A stretch of 5,756 bases of DNA from an uncultured bacterium (GTDB lineage Bacteria > Planctomycetota > Phycisphaerae > Phycisphaerales > SM1A02): NCBI GenBank assembly GCA_903914045.1, contig CAIWNO010000181.1, forward strand, positions 1 through 5,756, given 5' to 3'. Both the position numbers and the translations under genes were made by a program. The notes under the pieces are model-generated. The model was not told the origin of the DNA and did not search any database. It saw only the letters and a program-made list of their open reading frames with translations. Below, piece after piece: positions 1 through 5,600 of this stretch (positions within the stretch are counted from its first letter, which is position 1; each line of letters starts with the position of its first letter).

Positions 1-782
1 CTTTCATCGAGCGGTTCGTATCGCAAAAACATCACTATTTTGCCTGTAAAATCATCTGATTTTTCAAAACTGGTGTAACCATCTTGACCCGCCTCAATGG
101 CGTAGCCGGCAAACACAAGTGGCGCGGACACGGTGCCGCTGCCAGAACTTCCGATGACCTCAAACTGATCACCGCGCTTGAGTGAATTACCACTGATACT
201 TACAACGGCAGTTTCAACTTTGGGTGCGCCTCCCTGAAGTTCAAATGGCTGGCGAAAACTTTTTACCGACGCGTCTCCTGGCGTTGCAAACGCCGGCTCA
301 AGCCCCGCTTGCTTCATGAAGAACTCAACATACTCCGCGGCCAAATCATTACCGCGACTTCCTGGAACGCGTCCCTCAAAGAATGGATTAGAAAGTGTCT
401 GAACATGTTGATACCACTCAATAGCCACAGGGCCCATGGCCGTCAGCGCTGCGCGCAAATCTGTTTCAGCTGGATTGTTTGGATCCGCTGGAATTTCATC
501 GGGTGAATAGGTGTAAGGATTGACCGACTTGCCCTCGACCAATTCGCCAGCGTGCGGCGGCTTGGAATTGCTTGCGGGCGCGTCTTTTTTTATCTCCGAT
601 GTTGTGTTGGTTATTTCCGACGTGTCGGTTTGTGTATTGGTTGGCGCAGAGTCGGCGTGCGGCGTTGGTGGCGCGGCCGTAGTTTGCGCAGCGGGCGCGG
701 ATGTTGGCGACTGCGCAATTGCAAGCGCGGCTAAGGAACAAGTCGCAGACAAAATGGCGAGAAATTTGAACGGCGTATACAT
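1..782 (-). CDS. Secreted M28-family metallopeptidase, N-terminal part (runs off the left edge)
   Basis: The minus-strand frame is open from ATG at 782 to base 1, giving 260 codons with no stop, so the gene is cut by the window edge. Residues 1-23 form a Sec-type signal peptide (Lys6, hydrophobic core, likely cleavage after ALAIA). Residues 24-85 are an Ala/Pro/Thr/Ser-rich low-complexity linker. Around 123-182 lies the N-terminal signature of M28 aminopeptidase-like proteins: HVQTLSNPFFEGRVPGSRG at 126-144, then an AAEY helix, GLEPAF and a FRQPFEL strand. Residues 218-257 (APLVFAGYAIE, then DDFTGKIVMFLRYEP) match the start of the inserted PA domain typical of the larger M28 enzymes. The zinc ligands and active site would lie beyond base 1 and cannot be checked. 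Established for the family: zinc-dependent exopeptidases, often periplasmic or secreted. Start choice: ATG 782 has GGAG six bases upstream. ATG 794 is in frame but has no ribosome binding site. The substrate is unknown. Confidence 0.88.
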   Translation of the reverse strand, partial: MYTPFKFLAILSATCSLAALAIAQSPTSAPAAQTTAAPPTPHADSAPTNTQTDTSEITNTTSEIKKDAPASNSKPPHAGELVEGKSVNPYTYSPDEIPADPNNPAETDLRAALTAMGPVAIEWYQHVQTLSNPFFEGRVPGSRGNDLAAEYVEFFMKQAGLEPAFATPGDASVKSFRQPFELQGGAPKVETAVVSISGNSLKRGDQFEVIGSSGSGTVSAPLVFAGYAIEAGQDGYTSFEKSDDFTGKIVMFLRYEPLDE

Positions 783-787
783 GCGTG

Positions 788-791
788 GCTC
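788..791 (-). promoter_or_regulatory. Shine-Dalgarno site of the M28 peptidase gene
   Basis: On the minus strand GGAG is followed by six bases (CCACGC) and then the ATG at 782. This favours 782 over the in-frame ATG at 794, of which GGAG would be part of the second codon. The product from 782 also has a compact, well-formed signal peptide. The choice is inference from spacing only. Confidence 0.6.
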
Positions 792-940
792 CATGGTTAA
801 GGACACACATAGTAAGAGTGTTTTTCTATTAACGTTTGCGAAAAATAGTGGATATTCATTCCTTGTTTGTCAGCCGAAACATTGGATGAGTTATTAAAGA
901 AAGCCCGCTTCAAAATAATTTCTTATAGACTGCGCGCTTG

Positions 941-960
941 GATCGCATATGTGAGCGATC
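941..960. repeat. Inverted repeat upstream of the SYLF gene (possible operator or 5' UTR hairpin)
   Basis: GATCGC at 941-946 and GCGATC at 955-960 are perfect reverse complements separated by 8 bases (ATATGTGA). The repeat lies 38 bases upstream of the SYLF ATG and just downstream of the TATAGA at 924-929. It could therefore be a repressor site overlapping the transcript start, or a small hairpin in the 5' UTR. Six-base arms can occur by chance, so the functional claim is weak. Confidence 0.35.
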
Positions 961-985
961 GTGATGACCGTTTCACACTCTCATA

Positions 986-993
986 GAAGAAAG
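986..993 (+). promoter_or_regulatory. Weak purine-rich ribosome binding site of the SYLF gene
   Basis: GAAGAAAG ends five bases before the ATG at 999. It is only a partial match to the anti-Shine-Dalgarno complement. It supports 999 as the start over the out-of-frame upstream ATG at 961. Confidence 0.45.
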
Positions 994-998
994 ATTTC

Positions 999-1556
999 AT
1001 GTTTCAAAAATTCACCCTGTGCTTCGGAATATTGTTCACATCGCTCACGTCAATGCATTGCTCCACTGTTCCAGAAACCAAGGCCGACCGCGAGGCGCTT
1101 GCCGCTTCGGCCACTGCCGCTATTGCCAAATCAAAGGCGAAGGACCCATCGCTGGACAAGTTTTTTAAAGACAGCTACGGCTACGCAATTTTTCCTGAAG
1201 TTGGAAACGGCGGCGCCGGCCTTGCTTTCAGTTATGGCCGCGGAGAGGTCTATCAAGATGGCAAAGCGACAGGGTATTGCGACCTGAGCAAGGGAACTAT
1301 TGGCGCGACTTTGGGCGGTCAAACATTTTCTGAGTTGATCTTCTTCAAGGACAAGGAGCGCTATGAAAACTTTATCAATGGAAAATTTGTTTTTGCGGCA
1401 AACGCGTCAGCCGTGGCTATTGCCGCGGGCGCAGGTGGCAGTGCCTCATATAAAGAGGGTGTGGCGGTATTTATCACCAATACTTCCGGCCTGATGTTTG
1501 ATGCCTCGATCGGTGGGCAACAATTCAACTATCGCCCAATGACCATGCAGAAATAG
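999..1556 (+). CDS. SYLF (Ysc84-type) lipid-binding domain protein, predicted envelope protein
   Basis: A 185-residue protein of the SYLF/Ysc84 family (older name DUF500). Residues 1-20 are a hydrophobic export signal. Cys21 is followed by STVP, the context seen in lipoprotein members of this family, but the preceding residues are SMH rather than the usual small residues, so lipidation is uncertain. Residues 26-57 form an Ala/Lys-rich helix. The SYLF core follows: GYAIFPEVGNGGAG (61-74), GRGEVY (80-85), GTIGATLGGQTFSELIFF (99-116), then an Ala/Gly-rich stretch and a final strand with GLMFDASIGGQQFNY. Length and domain order fit the small bacterial one-domain form. In eukaryotes the SYLF domain binds phosphoinositides; the role in bacteria is poorly defined, and I assign none beyond probable membrane association. 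The gene has its own terminator downstream and a divergent peptidase gene upstream, so it is probably monocistronic. Confidence 0.9.
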   Translation: MFQKFTLCFGILFTSLTSMHCSTVPETKADREALAASATAAIAKSKAKDPSLDKFFKDSYGYAIFPEVGNGGAGLAFSYGRGEVYQDGKATGYCDLSKGTIGATLGGQTFSELIFFKDKERYENFINGKFVFAANASAVAIAAGAGGSASYKEGVAVFITNTSGLMFDASIGGQQFNYRPMTMQK

Positions 1557-1645
1557 GCGCGCGCCGCAAGAGAAAATCTGGGCTCCCACTTGGGCTCCCA
1601 CTTGGACGCGCAATCTTAGCGCCACTGACAAATTCAAACTGTTTC
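1557..1645 (+). other. Structured 3' untranslated region of the SYLF gene
   Basis: Between the SYLF stop and the terminator the sequence can fold into a long imperfect hairpin. GCGCG (1559-1563) pairs with CGCGC (1607-1611), CAAG (1567-1570) with CTTG (1601-1604), TGGG (1579-1582) with CCCA (1597-1600), and CCC (1585-1587) with GGG (1592-1594) around an ACTT loop. Internal loops and an 8-base bulge (1571-1578) interrupt the stem. Pairing was worked out by eye; no folding energy was computed. Confidence 0.4.
1579..1605 (+). repeat. 12-bp tandem duplication
   Basis: The unit TGGGCTCCCACT occurs twice head to tail (1579-1590 and 1591-1602), followed by a partial third copy TGG. Each unit contains the near-palindrome TGGG-CT-CCCA, so the duplication creates the upper part of the potential hairpin in this 3' UTR. 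The two copies are identical, which suggests either a recent duplication or retention for structure. Confidence 0.9.
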
Positions 1646-1671
1646 AAACCGTCGCTTCGGGGCGGTTTTTT
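1646..1671 (+). terminator. Rho-independent terminator of the SYLF gene
   Basis: AAACCGTC (1646-1653) pairs with GGCGGTTT (1661-1668), giving an 8-bp stem with one T-G wobble. The loop GCTTCGG contains a C(TTCG)G tetraloop if one G is bulged. The stem runs directly into six T residues (1666-1671). It lies about 90 bases after the SYLF stop and about 100 bases before gcvP, so it should isolate gcvP from upstream transcription. Confidence 0.85.
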
Positions 1672-1697
1672 ATTTGCTTGCCACCGCCGTGATTCAT

Positions 1698-1713
1698 AAT
1701 TAAAAATTTAATT
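1698..1713. repeat. AT-rich palindrome upstream of gcvP
   Basis: AATTAAA (1698-1704) and TTTAATT (1707-1713) are perfect inverted arms around a two-base AA centre. The element lies 60-76 bases before the gcvP ATG and about 50 bases upstream of the proposed -10 at 1762, which would suit an UP-like element or an operator. No known regulator motif is recognised. Confidence 0.4.
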
Positions 1714-1761
1714 TTGCAAAAATCAAATCAAATGGGGAAGAATTTCACCAATCACTCTCTC

Positions 1762-1767
1762 TATACT
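1762..1767 (+). promoter_or_regulatory. Candidate -10 hexamer of gcvP, suggesting a leaderless transcript
   Basis: TATACT matches the TATAAT consensus at five of six positions. Its last base is only six bases before the gcvP ATG at 1774. A start site at the usual 6-7 bases downstream of a -10 would therefore fall on the A of the ATG. No Shine-Dalgarno sequence is present in the bases before the ATG, which agrees with leaderless translation. No convincing -35 is seen 16-18 bases upstream (the sequence around 1738-1745 is A/T/G-rich and does not resemble TTGACA), so this is a prediction from position only. Confidence 0.45.
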
Positions 1768-1773
1768 TAGCGC

Positions 1774-4710
1774 ATGTCCATGCTTGAAAAAGTTGCGTCC
1801 TCAACCAGTAGCACCATCAATTCGCTTGAGCCGCTCGACACATTCGCGCGCCGTCATATTGGCCCAAGCGACGCGGACATTGCGGAAATGCTCACCTATC
1901 TGGGCTATGAAAGTTTGGACGCGCTCACGCGCGCGGCTATTCCGGAATCCATCCGCTCAACTCGTCCGCTTGTCATTAGTGATCCAACCAATCGCGGCGC
2001 TTTCAAGGCGCGCGGTGAGGCGGAGTGTGTTGCGGCTATTTCAGTATTGGCCGGAAAGAATCAAGTGTTCCGCTCATATATAGGAATGGGATACAACGAT
2101 TGCATTACTCCCGCGGTGATTTTGCGCAACGTTCTAGAAAATCCAGGTTGGTACACGCCGTACACGCCGTATCAACCGGAAGTTTCACAGGGGCGCCTTG
2201 AAAGTTTGTTGAATTTTCAAACCATTGTCACGGAACTCACAGGTTTAGAAATTGCGGGCGCAAGTTTGCTGGATGAAGCGACCGCGGCCGCCGAGGCCAT
2301 GAATATGGCATTTGGAATGGCCAAGGATGGATGCGCGAAGTTTTTTATTGACGCGGCCACGCACCCGCAAACCATCGCCGTTGTTCAAACGCGCGCGCAT
2401 GGACTTGGCGTAACTATTGTTGTTGATAACGCCGACACAATTGATTTCACCAAAAATAATTTCTGTGGCGCGCTGCTTTCCTATCCATCAACCGATGGCC
2501 GCATTCGCGATTGGCGCGGCGTGATTTCCAAAATTAAATCAAGCGGCGCGTTGGTGATTATGGCGGCCGATCCATTGGCGCTCACATTGCTTACTTCGCC
2601 CGGTGAATTGGGCGCGGATGTTGCGGTTGGTTCCATGCAACGCTTTGGCGTGCCTATGGGATACGGCGGTCCGCACGCCGCGTACTTTGCGACAAAAACC
2701 GAGCACGTTCGTAAAATGCCAGGGCGATTGATTGGTGTCAGTCGCGATTCCGCTGGCCGGCCGGCGCTTCGCCTTTCCATTCAAACGCGCGAGCAACATA
2801 TTCGCCGCGACAAGGCCACCAGCAATATTTGCACCGCGCAAGCGCTGCTGGCAAACATTGCCGCGTTCTATGGCGTGTATCACGGACCCGATGGTCTAAA
2901 GCGAATCGCCGAACGCGTTCATCGCGCCACCACCACCGTGGTCGCGGGTTTAAAAATGCTTGGACACGTGCCTGGTCCAGAGCATTTCTTTGACACGGTG
3001 CGCGTGCAACTGTGCGCAACCACTGCGGACAACGTGAACGCCGCCGCCAAGAAGCACAAAATAAATTTTAGAAACTACGCCGACGGCACGATTGGATTTG
3101 CGCTGGACGAAACCGTTCTGCCTCAAGACCTGCAGGACATACTTGAATGTTTCGCCGCGGGCACGGGCAAACCAACGCCAAAGATTTCTTCTTTGCACGC
3201 AAGTGATGCGTTGCCAGCTTCATTGAAGCGAACTAAAAGTTTCATGACGCAAGATGTGTTCAACAGCTACCACTGCGAAACAGAGTTGCTGCGCTACATC
3301 TTCCAATTGCAGGGACGCGATCTTAGTCTTGCGCACAGCATGATTGCGCTTGGTTCATGCACCATGAAACTGAACGGCACATCGGAAATGATTCCGGTGA
3401 CGTGGCCGACTTTTGGAAAATTGCATCCATTTGCGCCGCTTGATCAGTGCGCCGGCTACGCGGAATTGTTCCGCACCTTGGAGAATTGGTTGTGCGACAT
3501 CACCGGCTTCGTGGGAATGTGCTTGCAACCAAACTCTGGAAGTAACGGTGAATATGCGGGATTAATGGTCATTCACGCATATCACGAGCAACGCGGCCAA
3601 GGTCACCGCAATGTTTGCTTGATTCCAGAAAGCGCGCACGGAACAAATCCCGCCAGCGCGGTGGTGGCGGGCATGCAAGTTGTTGCGGTTCAATGCGACA
3701 GCGAGGGCAATGTTGATCTGGCGGATCTTCGCGCCAAGGCTGCGCTTCATAAAGATGATTTGTCATGCTGCATGATGACTTATCCAAGCACGCACGGAGT
3801 TTTTGAGGATCGCATTAAGGAGTTGTGCGACATTATTCACGAACATGGTGGCCAGGTATATATGGATGGCGCCAACATGAACGCGCAAGTTGGCTTGACG
3901 CGTCCTGGTGAAATTGGCGCGGATGTGTGCCATTTGAATTTGCATAAAACATTTTGCATTCCACATGGTGGCGGTGGTCCGGGCGTTGGCCCGATTGGTG
4001 TGGCGAAACATCTTTGTGATTTTCTGCCAAGCCATCCGGTCATCAATCCTGTCAACGCTGGCAAGCACTCAATTGGTCCGGTGTCGGCGGCTCCATATGG
4101 CAGCGCCAGCATTCTTCCAATTTCGTGGATGTACATTTCGCTCATGGGCGCGGATGGTTTGCGCAAGGCGACTCAGGTTGCCATTCTTGCCGCCAATTAC
4201 ATGGCCAAGCGCATGCACAATGATTACAAAGTTATGTTTGTAAACAAGAATGGTTGTTGCGCGCATGAGTTCATCATTGACTGCCGCATGTTTGATCAGT
4301 CGGCGGAAATTAAAATTGACGACATTGCAAAGCGCTTGATGGACTTTGGATTTCACGCGCCAACCATGAGTTGGCCCGTGCCTGGCACGCTGATGATTGA
4401 GCCAACTGAAAGCGAATCCAAAGAAGAACTTGATCGATTTTGCGAAGCGATGATTGCCATTCGCGCTGAAATTGCGCAGATTGAGCAGGGAAAAAGTGAT
4501 CGCAAAGATAATCCGCTCAAGGGCGCGCCGCACACGGCGGAGGCTATTTGCGCCGACACGTGGAACCACAAGTACACGCGCGCGCACGCGGCGTATCCAT
4601 TGCCGTGGGTTCGCAATCGCAAATTCTGGCCGTCGGTTGGTCGCGTTGATAATCCATATGGTGATCGCAACCTTGTGTGTTCATGTGAGCCGCTTAGCGC
4701 GTATCACTAA
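1774..4710 (+). CDS. gcvP: Glycine dehydrogenase (decarboxylating), P-protein of the glycine cleavage system
   Basis: A full-length, single-chain P-protein of 978 residues (the E. coli enzyme is 957). It is a cytoplasmic pyridoxal-phosphate enzyme that decarboxylates glycine and passes the aminomethyl group to the lipoyl arm of GcvH. After a Ser/Thr-rich N-terminus (7-17), the family start FARRHIGPSDADI lies at 24-36. The N-terminal half carries SYIGMGYND (101-109) and YTPYQPEVSQGR (130-141). The C-terminal half carries HSMIALGSCTMKLN (521-534), ESAHGTNPAS (619-628), DGANMNAQVG (698-707) and HLNLHKTFCIPHGGGGPG (720-737). Lys725 is the expected Schiff-base lysine for the cofactor. The C-terminus NPYGDRNLVCSCEPLSAYH is also family-typical. 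No frameshift or missing core residue is seen. The start at 1774 is followed by a second in-frame ATG at 1780, and neither has a ribosome binding site. GcvT, GcvH and Lpd are not adjacent. The downstream isomerase starts five bases after the stop, so the two are probably co-transcribed. Confidence 0.98.
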   Translation: MSMLEKVASSTSSTINSLEPLDTFARRHIGPSDADIAEMLTYLGYESLDALTRAAIPESIRSTRPLVISDPTNRGAFKARGEAECVAAISVLAGKNQVFRSYIGMGYNDCITPAVILRNVLENPGWYTPYTPYQPEVSQGRLESLLNFQTIVTELTGLEIAGASLLDEATAAAEAMNMAFGMAKDGCAKFFIDAATHPQTIAVVQTRAHGLGVTIVVDNADTIDFTKNNFCGALLSYPSTDGRIRDWRGVISKIKSSGALVIMAADPLALTLLTSPGELGADVAVGSMQRFGVPMGYGGPHAAYFATKTEHVRKMPGRLIGVSRDSAGRPALRLSIQTREQHIRRDKATSNICTAQALLANIAAFYGVYHGPDGLKRIAERVHRATTTVVAGLKMLGHVPGPEHFFDTVRVQLCATTADNVNAAAKKHKINFRNYADGTIGFALDETVLPQDLQDILECFAAGTGKPTPKISSLHASDALPASLKRTKSFMTQDVFNSYHCETELLRYIFQLQGRDLSLAHSMIALGSCTMKLNGTSEMIPVTWPTFGKLHPFAPLDQCAGYAELFRTLENWLCDITGFVGMCLQPNSGSNGEYAGLMVIHAYHEQRGQGHRNVCLIPESAHGTNPASAVVAGMQVVAVQCDSEGNVDLADLRAKAALHKDDLSCCMMTYPSTHGVFEDRIKELCDIIHEHGGQVYMDGANMNAQVGLTRPGEIGADVCHLNLHKTFCIPHGGGGPGVGPIGVAKHLCDFLPSHPVINPVNAGKHSIGPVSAAPYGSASILPISWMYISLMGADGLRKATQVAILAANYMAKRMHNDYKVMFVNKNGCCAHEFIIDCRMFDQSAEIKIDDIAKRLMDFGFHAPTMSWPVPGTLMIEPTESESKEELDRFCEAMIAIRAEIAQIEQGKSDRKDNPLKGAPHTAEAICADTWNHKYTRAHAAYPLPWVRNRKFWPSVGRVDNPYGDRNLVCSCEPLSAYH

Positions 4711-4715
4711 TCAAC

Positions 4716-5600
4716 ATGATGGATCGCCGACAAGTTCTTGCAGCTGGTTTGTTGGCGGCGGCCGTTCGTGGCGCGCATGCGGTTGATGCTTGTGCGGCCA
4801 ATGCCGCGGCGCAGTTTGGAAGTCGCGCTCCAAAAGATGATGGGCGACTGCTTCGACAAAGTGTCGCGCGTTGGTGCTTGGGTTCCATGCCCATTGAGCA
4901 AGTGATCGACTTGGCCAAGTCCGTGCGCCTTGATGGTGTTGATCTTCTTGATCCGCCGGATATTCAAAAAGTTCGCGCCGCAAAATTGGCGTGCCCCGTT
5001 GCCAATGGTCCCACCACTATTGCGGATGGTTTGAATCGCATTGAACATCACGATGACATTATGAAGCGCGCGGAAATACTCTTTCCACAAATTTCTTCGG
5101 CAGGCGCGCCGTTGGTGATTGTGTTTGCTGGTGATCGCCGCGGTCTTGATGACGCCAAGGGTTTGGAAAATTGCGTTACGGGCCTGAAGCGACTTCTGCC
5201 CATCGCGCAGAAATCAAATCTTGGAGTGGTGATGGAGTTGCTCAACTCGCGCATTGACCATAAGGATCACATGGGCGATCACACGGCCTGGGGACTTCAA
5301 CTTTGCGAGGCGGTTGCGGACCATCGATTTGGTTTGCTGTTTGATATTTATCACATGCAAATTATGGAGGGCGACGTGATTCGGTCCATCCAGAAGGCCG
5401 CGCCGTGGATTCTTCACTATCACACGGCCGGCGTGCCAGGTCGAGGGCCGCTAGATACACAACAAGAGTTGTACTACCCGGCGATCATGCGGGCGATTGT
5501 TGCCACGGGGTATCGCGGCTTCATTGGGCACGAGTTCATGCCTTCCAAGGATGCCAAGGCGGAGCTAAAGGCCGCCATTGCGGCGTGTGCGGGCGACTAA
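4716..5600 (+). CDS. TIM-barrel sugar isomerase, hydroxypyruvate isomerase-like, with twin-arginine-type signal peptide
   Basis: A 294-residue protein of the xylose isomerase-like TIM-barrel superfamily, closest in style to hydroxypyruvate isomerase (Hyi) proteins, which interconvert hydroxypyruvate and tartronate semialdehyde. Residues 1-22 look like a Tat or Sec signal: DRRQVL at 3-8, an Ala/Leu core, and a likely cut after AHA. The barrel begins near 45 with RQSVARWCLG, followed by DGVDLLDPP (73-81). Expected metal-site residues by family analogy are Glu174 in VVMELLNS, Asp210 and His213 in FDIYHMQIMEGDVI, His236 in HYHTAGVPGRG, and Glu273 in GHEFMP. All are present, so the enzyme is probably active. 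The PGRGPLDTQQELYYPAIMRAI segment is also typical of Hyi-like proteins. Its ATG lies five bases after the gcvP stop and has no clear Shine-Dalgarno site, suggesting translational coupling; ATG 4719 is an alternative start. The true substrate is uncertain, since many planctomycete and acidobacterial relatives are unstudied. Confidence 0.88.
   Translation: MMDRRQVLAAGLLAAAVRGAHAVDACAANAAAQFGSRAPKDDGRLLRQSVARWCLGSMPIEQVIDLAKSVRLDGVDLLDPPDIQKVRAAKLACPVANGPTTIADGLNRIEHHDDIMKRAEILFPQISSAGAPLVIVFAGDRRGLDDAKGLENCVTGLKRLLPIAQKSNLGVVMELLNSRIDHKDHMGDHTAWGLQLCEAVADHRFGLLFDIYHMQIMEGDVIRSIQKAAPWILHYHTAGVPGRGPLDTQQELYYPAIMRAIVATGYRGFIGHEFMPSKDAKAELKAAIAACAGD

Larger units (their letters stand above)
783..998. 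other. Divergent intergenic region
   Basis: This 216-base spacer separates the minus-strand peptidase from the plus-strand SYLF gene, so promoters for both should lie here. It is AT-richer than the flanking genes, especially 810-925. A TATAGA hexamer at 924-929 could be a plus-strand -10, but no good -35 is seen at the right distance. No minus-strand promoter stands out. The inverted repeat at 941-960 is listed separately. No RNA gene or other ORF is supported. Confidence 0.5.

Noticed and set aside
496..810. 104-codon minus-strand frame starting at 810
   Set aside because: It overlaps the M28 peptidase in another frame, has no domain signature, and ends where the M28 frame continues with conserved motifs.
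520..897. 125-codon plus-strand frame across the peptidase start
   Set aside because: It is antisense to the signal peptide and linker of the M28 peptidase, whose translation is clearly family-like. The Val/Ala-rich product reflects the complementary strand of Ala/Thr/Pro codons.
950..977. TGTGA ... TCACA pair resembling a CRP/FNR half-site arrangement
   Set aside because: The half-sites are separated by about 18 bases, far more than the six bases expected for a CRP-type dimer site.
1557..1773. Glycine riboswitch upstream of gcvP
   Set aside because: No conserved glycine-aptamer core could be found by eye, and the proposed -10 next to the ATG leaves no 5' leader to hold one.
2152..2169. Tandem 9-bp repeat TACACGCCG within gcvP
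   Set aside because: It encodes the WYTPYTPYQP segment, close to the conserved WYTAYTPYQP of other P-proteins, so it follows from protein sequence and codon preference.
695..4155. Recurrent word GGCGCGGATG (about four copies, in both gene orientations)
   Set aside because: Within gcvP the copies encode Gly-Ala-Asp with the same preferred codons, so codon bias explains them. No regular spacing or common context is seen.
4069..4587. 172-codon open frame on the minus strand inside gcvP
   Set aside because: It lies wholly antisense to conserved gcvP sequence, and its Arg/His/Ala-rich translation has no recognisable domain. It is a by-product of gcvP codon use.
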